Position numbers and translations under genes: made by a program. A DNA stretch of 64,000 nucleotides, taken from assembly GCF_025311495.1 (NCBI RefSeq), contig NZ_CP104398.1:1550001-1614000 (forward strand). Direction: 5' to 3'. The stretch comes from Limosilactobacillus oris. Its GTDB lineage: Bacteria; Bacillota; Bacilli; Lactobacillales; Lactobacillaceae. Positions 16,504 through 26,337 of the stretch are shown here, piece after piece; the stretch's first letter is position 1, and each line of letters opens with the position of its first letter. The notes beneath the pieces are model-generated. The model worked only from the letters and a program-made list of their open reading frames with translations. It had not been told where the DNA came from and did not search any database.

Positions 16504-19500
16504 ATGACTAAAGAACACAAGAAGTTATATAAAAAAGGTAAGCTGTGGCTAACGGCGACCATCCTGGCATTAGCATGGGGAATCGCCGCGGGCGGCGGAA
16601 CCGCGGCTGCTGATACGAACAATAACCAGCCAGCGGTGACCGCTACTGTAAACCAACCTGCTGCTGGAGCTGCCAGTAATCTCAGCACGCCTGCTAACAA
16701 TCAAACAGCGCCGACACCAAGTACTAATTATGATCACCAGGATCAGGGCAACTATGCCAGCCTAGATAGTGTAAAGCTGAACAATCTAGGGGAGGTAGAA
16801 GTTAGCGGCTGGCACGCCACTAATGCTTCCGTTGACCGGCCCAATCATTGGCTGATTGCTTATGATCAAACTACCCACACCGAACTGAACCGGGTTCAGG
16901 TTAAGACCCCCGATGACCGCCCGGACGTTACCAAGGTGCACAATGTTTATAATGCCAATCAATCTGGTTTCCACGGTCAAATAGAGCTGGGTGCGGACCC
17001 GATTGCCCGTGGCGACACGATTTCTATTATTAGCCGGTATAGTCGGGATGCGGCCGGCAACCAGGACTACGTTGATTACTGGTTTAGCCCGTTTGCACTG
17101 GACCATCGAAACGTGGCCTGGCTAGACCGGGTTGCGCTTGCCGATGGTCAATTAACGCTTGCCGGTTGGCACGCCAGCAATCAGGCAGCAAATAAGCCCA
17201 CCCATTACATCATTATCCTTGACAGCAGTGATCATAACCGGGAAATTAAGCGGGTTCAGGTCGACCCCTGCAAACGCCCTGACTTGGCACGGGTCTATCC
17301 TGGAATCATGAAAGCTGGTCAATCCGGTTTCCAGGCGCAAATCGCTTTACCGAACGACGTGATTGCCCGTGGTGATACCCTGACGATTATTAGTCGGTAT
17401 AGCAGTAGTGCGGACGGTAATAGCGACTATGTTGACTACTGGTTCAACCCAGTTGCGCTGGGCCAGCAAAATGCCGCGAGCCTTGACGGGGTGTGTGTTG
17501 CCAAGGGACAGCTGCAATTAACCGGTTGGCACGCGACTAACTCCCAGGTTGGCCGACCGAACCACTGGCTCATCGTACTTGACCGGACGAGCGGTCAGGA
17601 AATTGGCCGGGTCAAAGTTGCTACCGCGGTGGCCCGTCCCGACGTGGCAAAGGTCTATCCATTAGTCAATAATGCAGGACAGGCTGGCTTTGCCGTCCAG
17701 CTCAGCACGGCCAAAATGAACTTTAGCCACCAGCTTCAGGTTATCAGTCGGTACAGTGCGAGCGCTGATGGCAACAGTGACTACATTGACTACTGGTTCA
17801 ACCCGATTTCTGGTAACGAAACCAACCAGGGATACCTTGATAGTTTTGACCTGTCAGACGGACACTCGCTCCGGGTAGCTGGCTGGCACGCCAATGACAT
17901 TTCCCGCTTAGAAAGCAACCATTACCTTATCCTGTTTGATAATACCGCCAGCCGGCAGGTTGCGGTCACGATGGCGAAGACGGCTAACCGTCCTGATATA
18001 GCACGGCTATTGCCAAATCTGGCAACTTCGGGGCAGGCTGGCTTTAATGGGGCCTTTGACTTAACCGGTGTGCAACTGCCAGCAGGACACAGCTATTCCG
18101 TAGTGAGCCGTTACTCGACTTCGGCGGATCCCAACGGCAATGGTGGGGATGGCCAATACACTGACTACTGGTTTGCCCCGGTGACGCTTGACCGGCAGGG
18201 TTCCTGGCTGGATAACATTCGGATGTCCAAGGATGGTCTCCACGTCGCTGGTTGGATGGTTGCCGCGGGCCATAGCAGCCGGCCATATGCTTACGCCATT
18301 GTCATGAATAACGGCAAGGAAGTTGCCCGTCAGCGGCTGACCTTACAGGCCCGTCCGGACATTCAAAAACTGTACCAAACGACTTTTGGAAGCCTGTACA
18401 GCGGCTTTAATGACGTGGTGAGTTTGGATCCCGCAGCTGTCAATGGCAACCTGCAAGTGATTTTGCGCTTTACCGATGATAATGGCGGCAACGGGAATGC
18501 CGTTGACCAGTGGAGCAGCAATTATTCTGCCAACGCGGGGAACTTTGACACAATCACCGTCAATAGTAATGGGATGTACGTCAGCGGCTGGCATGCAGCT
18601 AATGCGTCTGTAAACCAAAAGTACCAATACCTCATCTTCGTCGATGCCCAAAATGGGCAGGAGTTATACCGGATCAGTGTTCCTGATGCTAATCGGGCGC
18701 GGGCGGATGTTGGCCGGGCCTTCCCGGCAATTTACAACAGTGACCACTCCGGCTTCCAGATTGGCTTTACAATTCCAGACCAGATGCAACATCACGTTGT
18801 CCGGATCATTCACCGCTACAGTAATGATGCGGGCGGCAACGGCCAGTGTACCGATTACTGGTCGGGTCCAGTGGACGTGAACAGCTATGCCCAACGGTTA
18901 ATAGCAGCGTGGAGCCAGATTATTAATAACTTCGGCGCCCCCGTTGACATCGCTATTCAAATGCCGGCAACTGGGCAGGTAATCTCCTGGACCAACGCCC
19001 CCAACCACCAGTTCATCACGGCCAGTTCGGTCAAGGTAAGCATCTTATCACTATTGCTGCACAATACTGGTGGCAACCTCAATGGCTACCAGCAGGACCT
19101 GGCTCAGCGGATGATTCGTTACAGTGACAACAACGCCACCTCAACGATCACCGCTAGTTACCTCGGTGGTAATGCCGGAGTTAATAACATCTTCCACGCG
19201 CTGGGGATGAACTCTTCCTACACTGGCGAACACTGGGGCTGGACGTTGACGACGGCCAGCGACCAGTTAAAATTGCTCAACGAAATTTTCCTGAAACCCC
19301 ACTCTGACTATTTAAACGATGGTTCCCGGAACTACATTAAGTACCTGATGAATACCGTGTCACCAGCCCAAAACTGGGGAATTTCTGCCGGTAGCGGCAA
19401 TTTCTATATTAAGGACGGCTGGAACTATATTGATAATCCGTACGCCTGGAATGTCAGCAGCATTGGCTATATTCCAGATAAGTACACGATTGCAATTTAC

Positions 19501-19578
19501 ACGGAGGGCAGGCCGCTAGCAAATGCCCGTACGGTAATTGAACAGTTAGCACGGGTAACCCGGTCAATCGTCGGTTAA
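16504..19578 (+). CDS. Secreted repeat protein with C-terminal serine hydrolase domain
   Basis: 1024 residues. A KxYKxGKxW signal peptide (KEHKKLYKKGKLW) ends near GTAAADT. Six ~115-residue repeats follow (about residues 80-795); each opens with a LD-x-hydrophobic strand and SGWHATN, then RPDV, SGF, ISRYS and DYWF motifs. The last ~225 residues form a beta-lactamase-like serine hydrolase with ITASSVKVS (SxxK), SDNNA (SDN-like) and KDGW in the KTG position, so acyl-serine chemistry on a cell-wall or peptide substrate is likely. There is no LPXTG, so retention must be through the repeats or it is released. The paralogue starts 16 bases downstream. Confidence 0.8.
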   Translation: MTKEHKKLYKKGKLWLTATILALAWGIAAGGGTAAADTNNNQPAVTATVNQPAAGAASNLSTPANNQTAPTPSTNYDHQDQGNYASLDSVKLNNLGEVEVSGWHATNASVDRPNHWLIAYDQTTHTELNRVQVKTPDDRPDVTKVHNVYNANQSGFHGQIELGADPIARGDTISIISRYSRDAAGNQDYVDYWFSPFALDHRNVAWLDRVALADGQLTLAGWHASNQAANKPTHYIIILDSSDHNREIKRVQVDPCKRPDLARVYPGIMKAGQSGFQAQIALPNDVIARGDTLTIISRYSSSADGNSDYVDYWFNPVALGQQNAASLDGVCVAKGQLQLTGWHATNSQVGRPNHWLIVLDRTSGQEIGRVKVATAVARPDVAKVYPLVNNAGQAGFAVQLSTAKMNFSHQLQVISRYSASADGNSDYIDYWFNPISGNETNQGYLDSFDLSDGHSLRVAGWHANDISRLESNHYLILFDNTASRQVAVTMAKTANRPDIARLLPNLATSGQAGFNGAFDLTGVQLPAGHSYSVVSRYSTSADPNGNGGDGQYTDYWFAPVTLDRQGSWLDNIRMSKDGLHVAGWMVAAGHSSRPYAYAIVMNNGKEVARQRLTLQARPDIQKLYQTTFGSLYSGFNDVVSLDPAAVNGNLQVILRFTDDNGGNGNAVDQWSSNYSANAGNFDTITVNSNGMYVSGWHAANASVNQKYQYLIFVDAQNGQELYRISVPDANRARADVGRAFPAIYNSDHSGFQIGFTIPDQMQHHVVRIIHRYSNDAGGNGQCTDYWSGPVDVNSYAQRLIAAWSQIINNFGAPVDIAIQMPATGQVISWTNAPNHQFITASSVKVSILSLLLHNTGGNLNGYQQDLAQRMIRYSDNNATSTITASYLGGNAGVNNIFHALGMNSSYTGEHWGWTLTTASDQLKLLNEIFLKPHSDYLNDGSRNYIKYLMNTVSPAQNWGISAGSGNFYIKDGWNYIDNPYAWNVSSIGYIPDKYTIAIYTEGRPLANARTVIEQLARVTRSIVG
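16744..18890 (+). repeat. Six ~115-residue WHATN repeats (gene 1)
   Basis: Each unit contains a GWHA(T/S/N)N core, an (R/K)PD(V/I/L) motif, a (S/A)GF motif and an ISRYS..DYW end. Unit 5 is more divergent (GWMVAAG). I do not recognise a named domain; an all-beta carbohydrate- or wall-binding fold is an inference. Confidence 0.75.
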
Positions 19579-19593
19579 AGGGGAGAGTTTGAA

Positions 19594-22537
19594 TTGAAAG
19601 AACATAAAAAAGATGTATAAACGGGGCAAATTATGGGTAGCGGCAACGCTTTTTGTGCTGGCCCTCGGAATTCAAATTGGGGGTACTACAGACGCGTCTG
19701 CTGATACGGTAACGCCGGCCCAGCAGGTGACCATGCAACAAACTAACGTGGCTGCCCAAACCGCTCCACAAACTGAAAATAGCAGTTATAACAAAGCGGA
19801 TCAGGGCAACTATGCGGCCCTCGACAGCGTCCAGCTTAACCAGCAGGGACAATTAGAGGTAAGCGACTGGCACGCGACCAACGCGGCAGTGAACCGGCCT
19901 AATCACTGGTTAATTGCCTATGACGAGACCACTCGGCAAGAGCTTAACCGGATTCAGGTGCAGACTCCTGTTGCCCGTCCGGATGTAGCGCGGGTCCACA
20001 ACGTTTATGACGCGGCTAATTCCGGTTTTCATGAGCAGTTGAACCTTACTCCGGCAGCGATTACAAATGGTGACAGTATCACGGTAGTCAGCCGCTATAC
20101 GGCCGATTCCGCAGGCAATGGTGATGCTGTTGACTACTGGTTTGCACCGTTTAAGATTGACACGCGCAACGAGGCCTACTTGGAAGGAACTAAGCTGACG
20201 GATAACCAGCTGGTGGTTGGCGGCTGGCACGCGACCAACCTGGCGGCAGATAAGCCCCAGCATTACCTAATTGTGTTGGACACCAGTGACCACAATCGTG
20301 AATTGGGGCGGATTAATGTGACCAACAGCGCCCGTCCCGATGTGGCGCGGGTCTTTCCAGGAATTATCAATGCCGCTCATTCCGGCTTTACTGGTAAATT
20401 CACTTTGCCGGACTGGGTGATCAGCCGCGGTGACACCTTAAATGTCATCAGCCGCTATACCTCGTCGGCTGATGGCAACAGTGACTATGTTGATTACTGG
20501 TTTGCGCCGGTTCAACTAGGCCAGCAAAACGTTGCCAACTTGGATAATGTTCACGTCCAGAATAACCAGCTGGTGGTGAGCGGCTAGCACGCGACTAACC
20601 AGGCCACGACGCACCCTTACCACTACCTGATTCTCTTAGACCAGACCGCCAACGGCCGTGAACTGGGCCGGGTTAAGGTTCAGGATCCGCTTGCCCGTCC
20701 CGATGTAGCCCGGATCTATCCACTGGTTAATAATGCGGGACAATCTGGCTTTCAGGGTGTCTTTGACCTGGGGAAAGTGAACTTTAACCACCGTCTTCAG
20801 GTCATCAGTCGTTATAGCGGGAGTGCAGCTGGCAATAGTGACTATGTTGATTACTGGTTCCCCACGTTTGGTGGCCCGACAGAAAACCGGGCTAACCTGG
20901 ACGGGGTCGATTGGTCGAATGGACAGCAGCTCAAGGTAACGGGGTGGCACGCTAATGATCTTTCTCAGCTAGAAAGTCACCACTACCTGATTTTGTTTGA
21001 TAATACCGCTAATCGGCAGGTAGCAGTGGCTGCTGGTCAGGGTGCCGCACGCCCAGATGTAGCGCGGGCCTTCCCGGAGATTACGACTGCTGGCCGGTCC
21101 GGATTTACCGGGACGTTTGACTTAACGGCGGCCCGCCTGGACCCGCACCATCAGTATTCTGTTGTTAGCCGTTATTCGACTTCGGCGGAGGGCAACGGTG
21201 GCGCTGGTCAGTATACTGATTACTGGCTTGGCGTGACGATGGGCCAGCAACGGGCCTCCTACCTGGACCGAATTAAGATGGAGAATGACGGTCTGCATTT
21301 GGCTGGCTGGATGGTCGACGGCAATGCAGCGGACAAACCGTATGCTTACGCGATTGTTCTCAGCGATGGCCGCGAAATCAGCCGGACCCGGCTTCACATG
21401 GTCGCCCGGCCGGACATCGCCCGCCTGTATCCGGCTAACTTTAATAGCCTGAACAGTGGCTTCGATGCGCTCGTGTCCCTTAATCCAGCCCAGGCTGGCA
21501 ATAATTTGCAGGTCATCTTACGCTTTACGGATGACCCGGCCGGCAATGGCAACGCTGATGACCAGTACAGTGCGGTTTATCCGACTAATGCGGGTTACCT
21601 GGACCAGTTTAGCTTGTCGCCGACGAATTTGACTATTAGCGGCTGGCACGTCAGCGACCAGACGGCGGGGGAAAAGTACCAGTACCTGATCGCTCTCGGG
21701 CAGAATGGCCGGGAGATCCAGCGCTGGCGCTTGACTGATCTCCATGCACGACCAGATGTTATAGCTAGTAACCCCGCCATTTTGGAAAACGACCAAGCTG
21801 GTTTTGCCACTTCAATTACCATTCCGAACAGTATGTATGGTCAAACGGTGCAGCTGATTCACCGTTATACTAATGATGAAGGCGGGAATGGTCACTATAC
21901 TGATTGGTATGCAGCGCCGGTCTATATTCCGGCAGCAGTGGCCGACCCACGTGGAATCCAGCGCTTTGCTGGGAATACCTACTACTTTGACCCGACAACC
22001 CGCCAGCCGGTGACAAACCGGTGGGTGGATGGAGTCTACTTTGGTGCGGATGGCCGGATGACCAACGGCCAGTTCTCCGCCCGGATTATCAATTGGTTTG
22101 TGGCTCATGAAGGCAAACTAACCTATTCCCAGCATGGGGCACGGAACGGTAGTGATGGGACTGCGGACTGCTCCGGTTCGATGACCGCGGCCCTGCAGTC
22201 AGCAGGCGCGACTGCCCCGGCGCGGGTTTATGCCACGAGCAACATTACGCCGTATCTGCTGCAAAATGGCTACCGGCTGATTTACCAAGGCGCCAATGAA
22301 TTTATCCCCCAGTATGGTGATATTGTCATTTGGGGCCACATCAATAATCCGTGGGAAATCCGCCACATCGTGATTGCTAGCGGTTCTTCTGATAATCAAC
22401 GGGCAATTTCCGTCTGTTGGCTGACCCAGGGCCAACCTGGTACTGCCGTGCAGGAAGTTGGCTATGATTGGCACTGGAGAGTACACGGGCAACAGTACCA
22501 GTATGTCTTCCGCTTGGCCGATCCAGCACGCAATTAG
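19594..22537 (+). pseudogene. Paralogous repeat protein with Amidase_5-type hydrolase domain, broken
   Basis: The natural start is TTG 19594 with GGGGAGAG upstream. A run of six A at 19606-19611 shifts the frame; with five A it would read KEHKKMYKRGKLW, a proper KxYKxGKxW signal. The main frame opens at ATG 19613. A TAG at 20585-20587 replaces the conserved Trp of the third repeat (SG*HATN) and the same frame continues to 22537. Intact, it would be about 980 residues: signal, six WHATN repeats, a glucan-binding-like YYFDPTTRQPV..GVYFGADGRM unit, and a ~150-residue hydrolase domain (IINWFVAHEGKLTYS, TADCSGSM catalytic Cys, YGDIVIWG, RHIVIASG) resembling PF05382 peptidoglycan amidases. Two lesions argue for inactivation, although the A run could be slippage-prone. 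Confidence 0.8.
19800..21925 (+). repeat. Six ~115-residue WHATN repeats (gene 2)
   Basis: Units match those of the upstream paralogue in order; for instance unit 4 carries NDLSQLESHHYLILFDNT against NDISRLESNHYLILFDNT. This shows duplication of the whole block rather than independent repeat expansion. Confidence 0.75.
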
Positions 22538-22579
22538 CTTTAGGCTTACGGTTGAAAATTATTTTTAGAGAATAAGGTA

Positions 22580-22622
22580 AAACGTCTGTGTTTGGTTGGA
22601 AAATCAAACACAGACGTTTTTC
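22580..22622. terminator. Bidirectional terminator
   Basis: AAACGTCTGTGTTTG pairs with CAAACACAGACGTTT with a T run on the right, between the repeat-protein pseudogene and the convergent degV. Confidence 0.88.
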
Positions 22623-22655
22623 GCATTCTTCACTTTGAGTATTTTGGCAACCGCC

Positions 22656-23492
22656 CTACTTTTCAAAGCCGATCATGAGACCGCCGTTCTCTGCGTAGTA
22701 GGAGCACAAGGCCCCACAGGCCGTAATGCTAATGATGGCGTTCGGGTAGTGCTCGCTGATTGCGGCTGCCAGGCGGTCAGCCTTTTCGCGGCAGTCGACG
22801 TGGTCAATCAAGACCCGGCCACCAATATAGCCCTGCTTTTCCATGACCTTGACAATCTTCTGGGCCGTCTGCTTTCCGCCCCGCAACTTGCCAAGCATTT
22901 CGAAAGTTCCCTCAGCGCTGGCGGTGCCGTAGATGCGAAGGTTGAGAAAGTGGGTCAGTTTTGCAATCGCCGGACTTACCCGGCCATTATTAGCGAGGTT
23001 GTCGAGTTCTTCCAGGACGAAGAGCAGGTCCGTTTGCTGAATCTGCTGGTTCATGAGTTCGACGACTTCGTCAAAAGCGTATTGCTGGTTGATGAGGGTC
23101 GCCAGCTGAGAGGCGAGCAGCCTAATCTGGGGGCCAGCGGATTTGGTGTCGAACACGTGAATCTGGACTTCCGGGTGGTCCGCCATGTATAGGTCTGCTG
23201 CTTGTACGGCGGAGTTATAGCTACCGGACAGGGCACTGGTAATGGTTAAAACGTATACCTCATCCGCACCGGCAAAGGACTGGAGCCAGGCTCCCACGCT
23301 TGGGCAGGCAGATGAAGTGGCCGTTTTCGTGTTTTTCAGAGCTTGCCGAAAGTTGGCGAGGTCTAATTGCTGGTCATCAGACCACGGTTGACCATTCACG
23401 ACTACGGTCAAAGGAACGTTTTCGTGGGCGACCCCGCCGATGACTGGTTCAAATGAATTTGCACCAGAATCTGTAATGATTTTACTTGTCAT
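22656..23492 (-). CDS. DegV family fatty-acid-binding protein
   Basis: 278 residues from ATG 23492, which has GGGG about 8 bases upstream; an earlier in-frame start at 23513 is less likely. The start MTSKIITDSGAN and LTITSALSGSYNSAVQAA are DegV signatures; DegV/FakB proteins bind acyl chains and present them to the FakA kinase for phospholipid synthesis. No fakA is nearby, which is usual for the many orphan DegV paralogues. Confidence 0.88.
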   Translation of the reverse strand: MTSKIITDSGANSFEPVIGGVAHENVPLTVVVNGQPWSDDQQLDLANFRQALKNTKTATSSACPSVGAWLQSFAGADEVYVLTITSALSGSYNSAVQAADLYMADHPEVQIHVFDTKSAGPQIRLLASQLATLINQQYAFDEVVELMNQQIQQTDLLFVLEELDNLANNGRVSPAIAKLTHFLNLRIYGTASAEGTFEMLGKLRGGKQTAQKIVKVMEKQGYIGGRVLIDHVDCREKADRLAAAISEHYPNAIISITACGALCSYYAENGGLMIGFEK

Positions 23493-23634
23493 TTTGTTTA
23501 CCCCGTTAATCATTTTTTAACAGCATAGCCATTTTAGTAAAACTTGTCAACGGTTTTTAAAAAACTCTTTATTAGGAGGATGTTGACACTAAAGCTGGTT
23601 CGCCCGTAAAATAAGGTTTGGGAGGCGGAAAACA

Positions 23635-24150
23635 ATGAGTGCAGACGAAGTCAACGAAAAATTTAACCTGCCACGGTACCAAGAATTACCCGCTATGGGA
23701 CTTTATTTAAACCAGGTCGTTACCTATCTCCAGGAATGTGTAGCGCCGTTCGCGAGCGTCAAAGTTACCAGCTCGATGGTCAGCAATTACGTGAAGCACC
23801 AGTTAGTGACCCGTCCGCAGAAAAAACTGTACCGGCGTGAACAAATTGCCCAGCTACTCTTTGTGGTAGTTGCCAAAAACGTCATGGAGCAGAGCAATCT
23901 CTACAAGGCAATCCAGATTCAACGGGAAAGCTATCAAACCAGCGTGGCCTATGATTACTTCGTTGAAGAATTGGGCAACGTGTCACGGTACGTCTTTGGT
24001 CTGCAGAGCCGCCTGGAACGGGTGGGGCACGAGCAGACTAAGCAAAAGCAGATGCTCCGGAACGTGATTATGGCCTTTGCCTACCGTGAATACCTCTACC
24101 AGTTCTTTGACCAGGTCGAGGCCAGTGGCAGCGGGAAAGATAGCATCTAG
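23635..24150 (+). CDS. DUF1836 protein (MerR-like winged HTH)
   Basis: 171 residues with GGGAGGCGG upstream. The sequence NQVVTYLQECVAPFASVKVTSSMVSNYVKHQLVTRPQKKLYRREQIAQLLFVV is characteristic of DUF1836, whose core resembles MerR-type helix-turn-helix proteins (the xRPxxKLYxREQI motif). A cytoplasmic regulator is inferred; the target is unknown. Divergent from degV, with which it may share control. Confidence 0.8.
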   Translation: MSADEVNEKFNLPRYQELPAMGLYLNQVVTYLQECVAPFASVKVTSSMVSNYVKHQLVTRPQKKLYRREQIAQLLFVVVAKNVMEQSNLYKAIQIQRESYQTSVAYDYFVEELGNVSRYVFGLQSRLERVGHEQTKQKQMLRNVIMAFAYREYLYQFFDQVEASGSGKDSI

Positions 24151-24330
24151 TCAGACGGGAACCCAGGGCGCGATCCAGGGATGAACGTCTTTTTTATTTT
24201 GGCGAAAAATAGATTCTTACTATAAATCAGTGATAATGACAAATTTATAAAAAAGGGCCTTAACGGCTAATCAGCAGTAATTATCACAAGATAATCAAAT
24301 AACGATAGTTAGTAAATTCACAATTTGTCC

Positions 24331-24358
24331 TAGACAAGCAGTTATAGGTTGCTATAAT
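24331..24358 (+). promoter_or_regulatory. Promoter of the NADH oxidase gene
   Basis: TAGACA and TATAAT are separated by 16 bases, 50 bases before the start codon. The rest of the 258-base intergenic gap is AT-rich with no gene. Confidence 0.55.
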
Positions 24359-24408
24359 TATAGTGCATATAATAATCATTGCTTATCAGTTGATATAGGA
24401 GGATAACT

Positions 24409-25749
24409 ATGAAGGTCGTTATTATCGGTTGTACACATGCTGGAACCATTACCGCTAGTCAGGTGCTCAGTCAGCACCCGGATGCTGAGGTTACTATTTA
24501 CGAAAAGAACGATAACGTGTCATTCCTTTCCTGTGGGATTGCCACCTACTTAGGCGGGGTCGCCAAGAGTATTGATGACATGTTCTACTCAAGTCCAGAA
24601 GCACTGGCTCAACTTGGTGCGGCTGTTCACATGCAACATGAAGTGACTGCGGTAGACCTGAAAAAGAAGACGTTGAAGGTTAAGAACCTGGTCAGCGGTG
24701 AAGAAAGCGAAGACTACTATGATAAGTTAATGGTAACGACCGGTTCCTGGCCGGTGATTCCAAACCTGCCGGGGATTGACGACCCGAACGTCTACCTCTG
24801 CAAGAATTACAACCACGCTAAGAAGCTCTTCGAGGTCGCCAAAAACGCGCAGAAGATCGTTGTGATTGGTGGGGGCTACATCGGTGTTGAACTAGTTGAG
24901 GCTTACAGCAAGCAGGGCAAGCAAGTAACCCTGATTGATGGCAATGATCGCCTGCTCAGCAAGTACTACGATGCTAAGTACACCGACATCGTCACCAAGG
25001 ACTTTGAAGACCACCAGGTAACCTTGGCCTTTGATGAATTAGTTGCCGGTTTTGAACACAAGGACCAGGGTGTGGTCGTTAAGACAAACAAGGGAAGCTA
25101 CGATGCCGACATCGCAATCCTCTGCATTGGCTTCCGGCCGAACACGGGACTTTTCAAGGATCAACTCGAATTTAACGCGGACGGCTCGATTAAGACGAAT
25201 GCATACATGCAGACTTCAGACCCGGACGTTTATGGTGCGGGTGATTCAGTAGCGGTTCACTACAACCCAACTAATCAGGAAGCCTACGTTCCGTTGGCGA
25301 CGAATGCCGTTCGTCAGGGGATCATTGCCGGCACGAACCTCTACGGCAACACCATGACCTACATGGGAACCCAATCCACTTCTGGTCTGCAACTGTACGA
25401 TAACTCAATGTCCTCGACTGGAATGACCCTGGAAAGCGCCCGGGCAGCTGGCTTTGATGCCGATGCCGTGACGTTTGAGGATAACTACCGGCCTGAATTT
25501 ATGCCAACTAACGCCAAGGTGATTGGGACGGTAGTTTGGGACCGGAGCAACAACCAAATCCTGGGTGCTCAGTTTATGAGCAAGCTGGACATCTCCATGT
25601 ACGCGAACGCGGTTTCCGTGATGATTCAAAACCACAACACGATTAACTTCATGGCGATGGTTGACATGCTGTTCCAACCGAACTTCGACCGGCCGTTTAA
25701 CTTCATCAACCTGCTGGGACAACAAGCGGTTGCTAAGGCAGTGAAGTAG
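24409..25749 (+). CDS. nox: NADH oxidase, water-forming
   Basis: 446 residues. An N-terminal FAD-binding GxxxxG (VVIIGCTHAGT), the redox-active Cys in SFLSCGIATYLGG (residue ~42), an NAD-binding GGGYIGVELVEA near 155, and the FAD-binding GAGDSVAVHY near 275 define the Nox2/CoA-disulfide reductase family. The enzyme oxidises NADH with O2 to water, regenerating NAD+ and removing oxygen, important in heterofermentative lactobacilli. RBS AGGAGG and a good promoter precede it and a terminator follows. Confidence 0.92.
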   Translation: MKVVIIGCTHAGTITASQVLSQHPDAEVTIYEKNDNVSFLSCGIATYLGGVAKSIDDMFYSSPEALAQLGAAVHMQHEVTAVDLKKKTLKVKNLVSGEESEDYYDKLMVTTGSWPVIPNLPGIDDPNVYLCKNYNHAKKLFEVAKNAQKIVVIGGGYIGVELVEAYSKQGKQVTLIDGNDRLLSKYYDAKYTDIVTKDFEDHQVTLAFDELVAGFEHKDQGVVVKTNKGSYDADIAILCIGFRPNTGLFKDQLEFNADGSIKTNAYMQTSDPDVYGAGDSVAVHYNPTNQEAYVPLATNAVRQGIIAGTNLYGNTMTYMGTQSTSGLQLYDNSMSSTGMTLESARAAGFDADAVTFEDNYRPEFMPTNAKVIGTVVWDRSNNQILGAQFMSKLDISMYANAVSVMIQNHNTINFMAMVDMLFQPNFDRPFNFINLLGQQAVAKAVK

Positions 25750-25768
25750 TAATTAAATCCCAATATTT

Positions 25769-25805
25769 CCGCGCTTACGGCATTTCTACGGTAAGCGCGG
25801 TTTTT
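25769..25805 (+). terminator. Rho-independent terminator
   Basis: CCGCGCTTACGG..CGGTAAGCGCGG with a T run follows nox. Confidence 0.88.
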
Positions 25806-25828
25806 GTTTTTGGCGGGCAAGCCGTGGG

Positions 25829-25870
25829 GTGACACCCATAGCGGTCATGTTATAATAGTTGCGTGCGCAA
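25829..25870 (+). promoter_or_regulatory. MarR promoter with operator TTGCGTGCGCAA
   Basis: GTGACA (25829-25834), a 16-base spacer and TATAAT (25851-25856) form a promoter. The palindrome TTGCGTGCGCAA (25859-25870) covers the likely transcription start. The same 12 bases recur at 26303-26314 before the next gene, the pattern expected of an autoregulated MarR repressor. Confidence 0.75.
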
Positions 25871-25901
25871 GCATTAATATAAAATGAAGGGTGGCCTGCT
25901 A

Positions 25902-26282
25902 GTGGATTACTTAAAACGGTGGTTTGATTACACCGACCGGCAACTAGAGATGAAGGAAGAGATTGAGCAGGCGATTTTGCGCGCTGATGGGTCCACACTG
26001 ACGCTGAACGAGTTCCTGTTGCTATATTTCTTGAAGCAGGCCACGGGACACCGGCTCCAGCAAAACGAACTGCAAGACAAGCTGCACCTGTCAGCGTCCG
26101 CAATTTCCCGCATGATTGCCAAGCTAGAAGCAAAAAATTGTGGGGTGATCGAGAAACAGGCCTGTCAGACTGATAAACGGGCTGCTTACCTGGTATTGAC
26201 GAGCCACGGTGAGGAGTTGCTGAAACGAGTTTTACAAGAGGTTGAAGATTCGCTTGCGGCGTACAGTGAGTATTTAAAATAG
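25902..26282 (+). CDS. MarR family transcriptional regulator
   Basis: 126 residues from GTG 25902, preferred because AAGGGTGG is 7 bases upstream; ATG 25884 has no RBS. The winged helix is visible in QNELQDKLHLSASAISRMIAKLEAKNCGVIEKQACQTDKRAAYLVLTSHGEELL. MarR proteins are dimeric repressors that release DNA on binding small phenolic or oxidative signals. The operator pair indicates control of itself and of the oxidoreductase gene(s) downstream, now reduced to a chimeric pseudogene. Confidence 0.88.
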   Translation: MDYLKRWFDYTDRQLEMKEEIEQAILRADGSTLTLNEFLLLYFLKQATGHRLQQNELQDKLHLSASAISRMIAKLEAKNCGVIEKQACQTDKRAAYLVLTSHGEELLKRVLQEVEDSLAAYSEYLK

Positions 26283-26302
26283 GAATTGCCCTATTTTTTT
26301 AG

Positions 26303-26314
26303 TTGCGTGCGCAA
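26303..26314 (+). promoter_or_regulatory. Second copy of the MarR operator
   Basis: TTGCGTGCGCAA, embedded in AGTTGCGTGCGCAAGCA exactly as at 25857-25873, lies 24 bases before the start at 26338. Confidence 0.75.
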
Positions 26315-26337
26315 GCAAAATAAAAGGAGGAGCTAAC

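Noticed and set aside
24160-24205. Terminator after the DUF1836 gene
   Set aside because: AGACG..CGTCT closes the stem but the interior pairs poorly, so I did not list it.
25884-25901. ATG 25884 as start of the MarR protein
   Set aside because: No RBS and too close to the expected transcription start; GTG 25902 has one.
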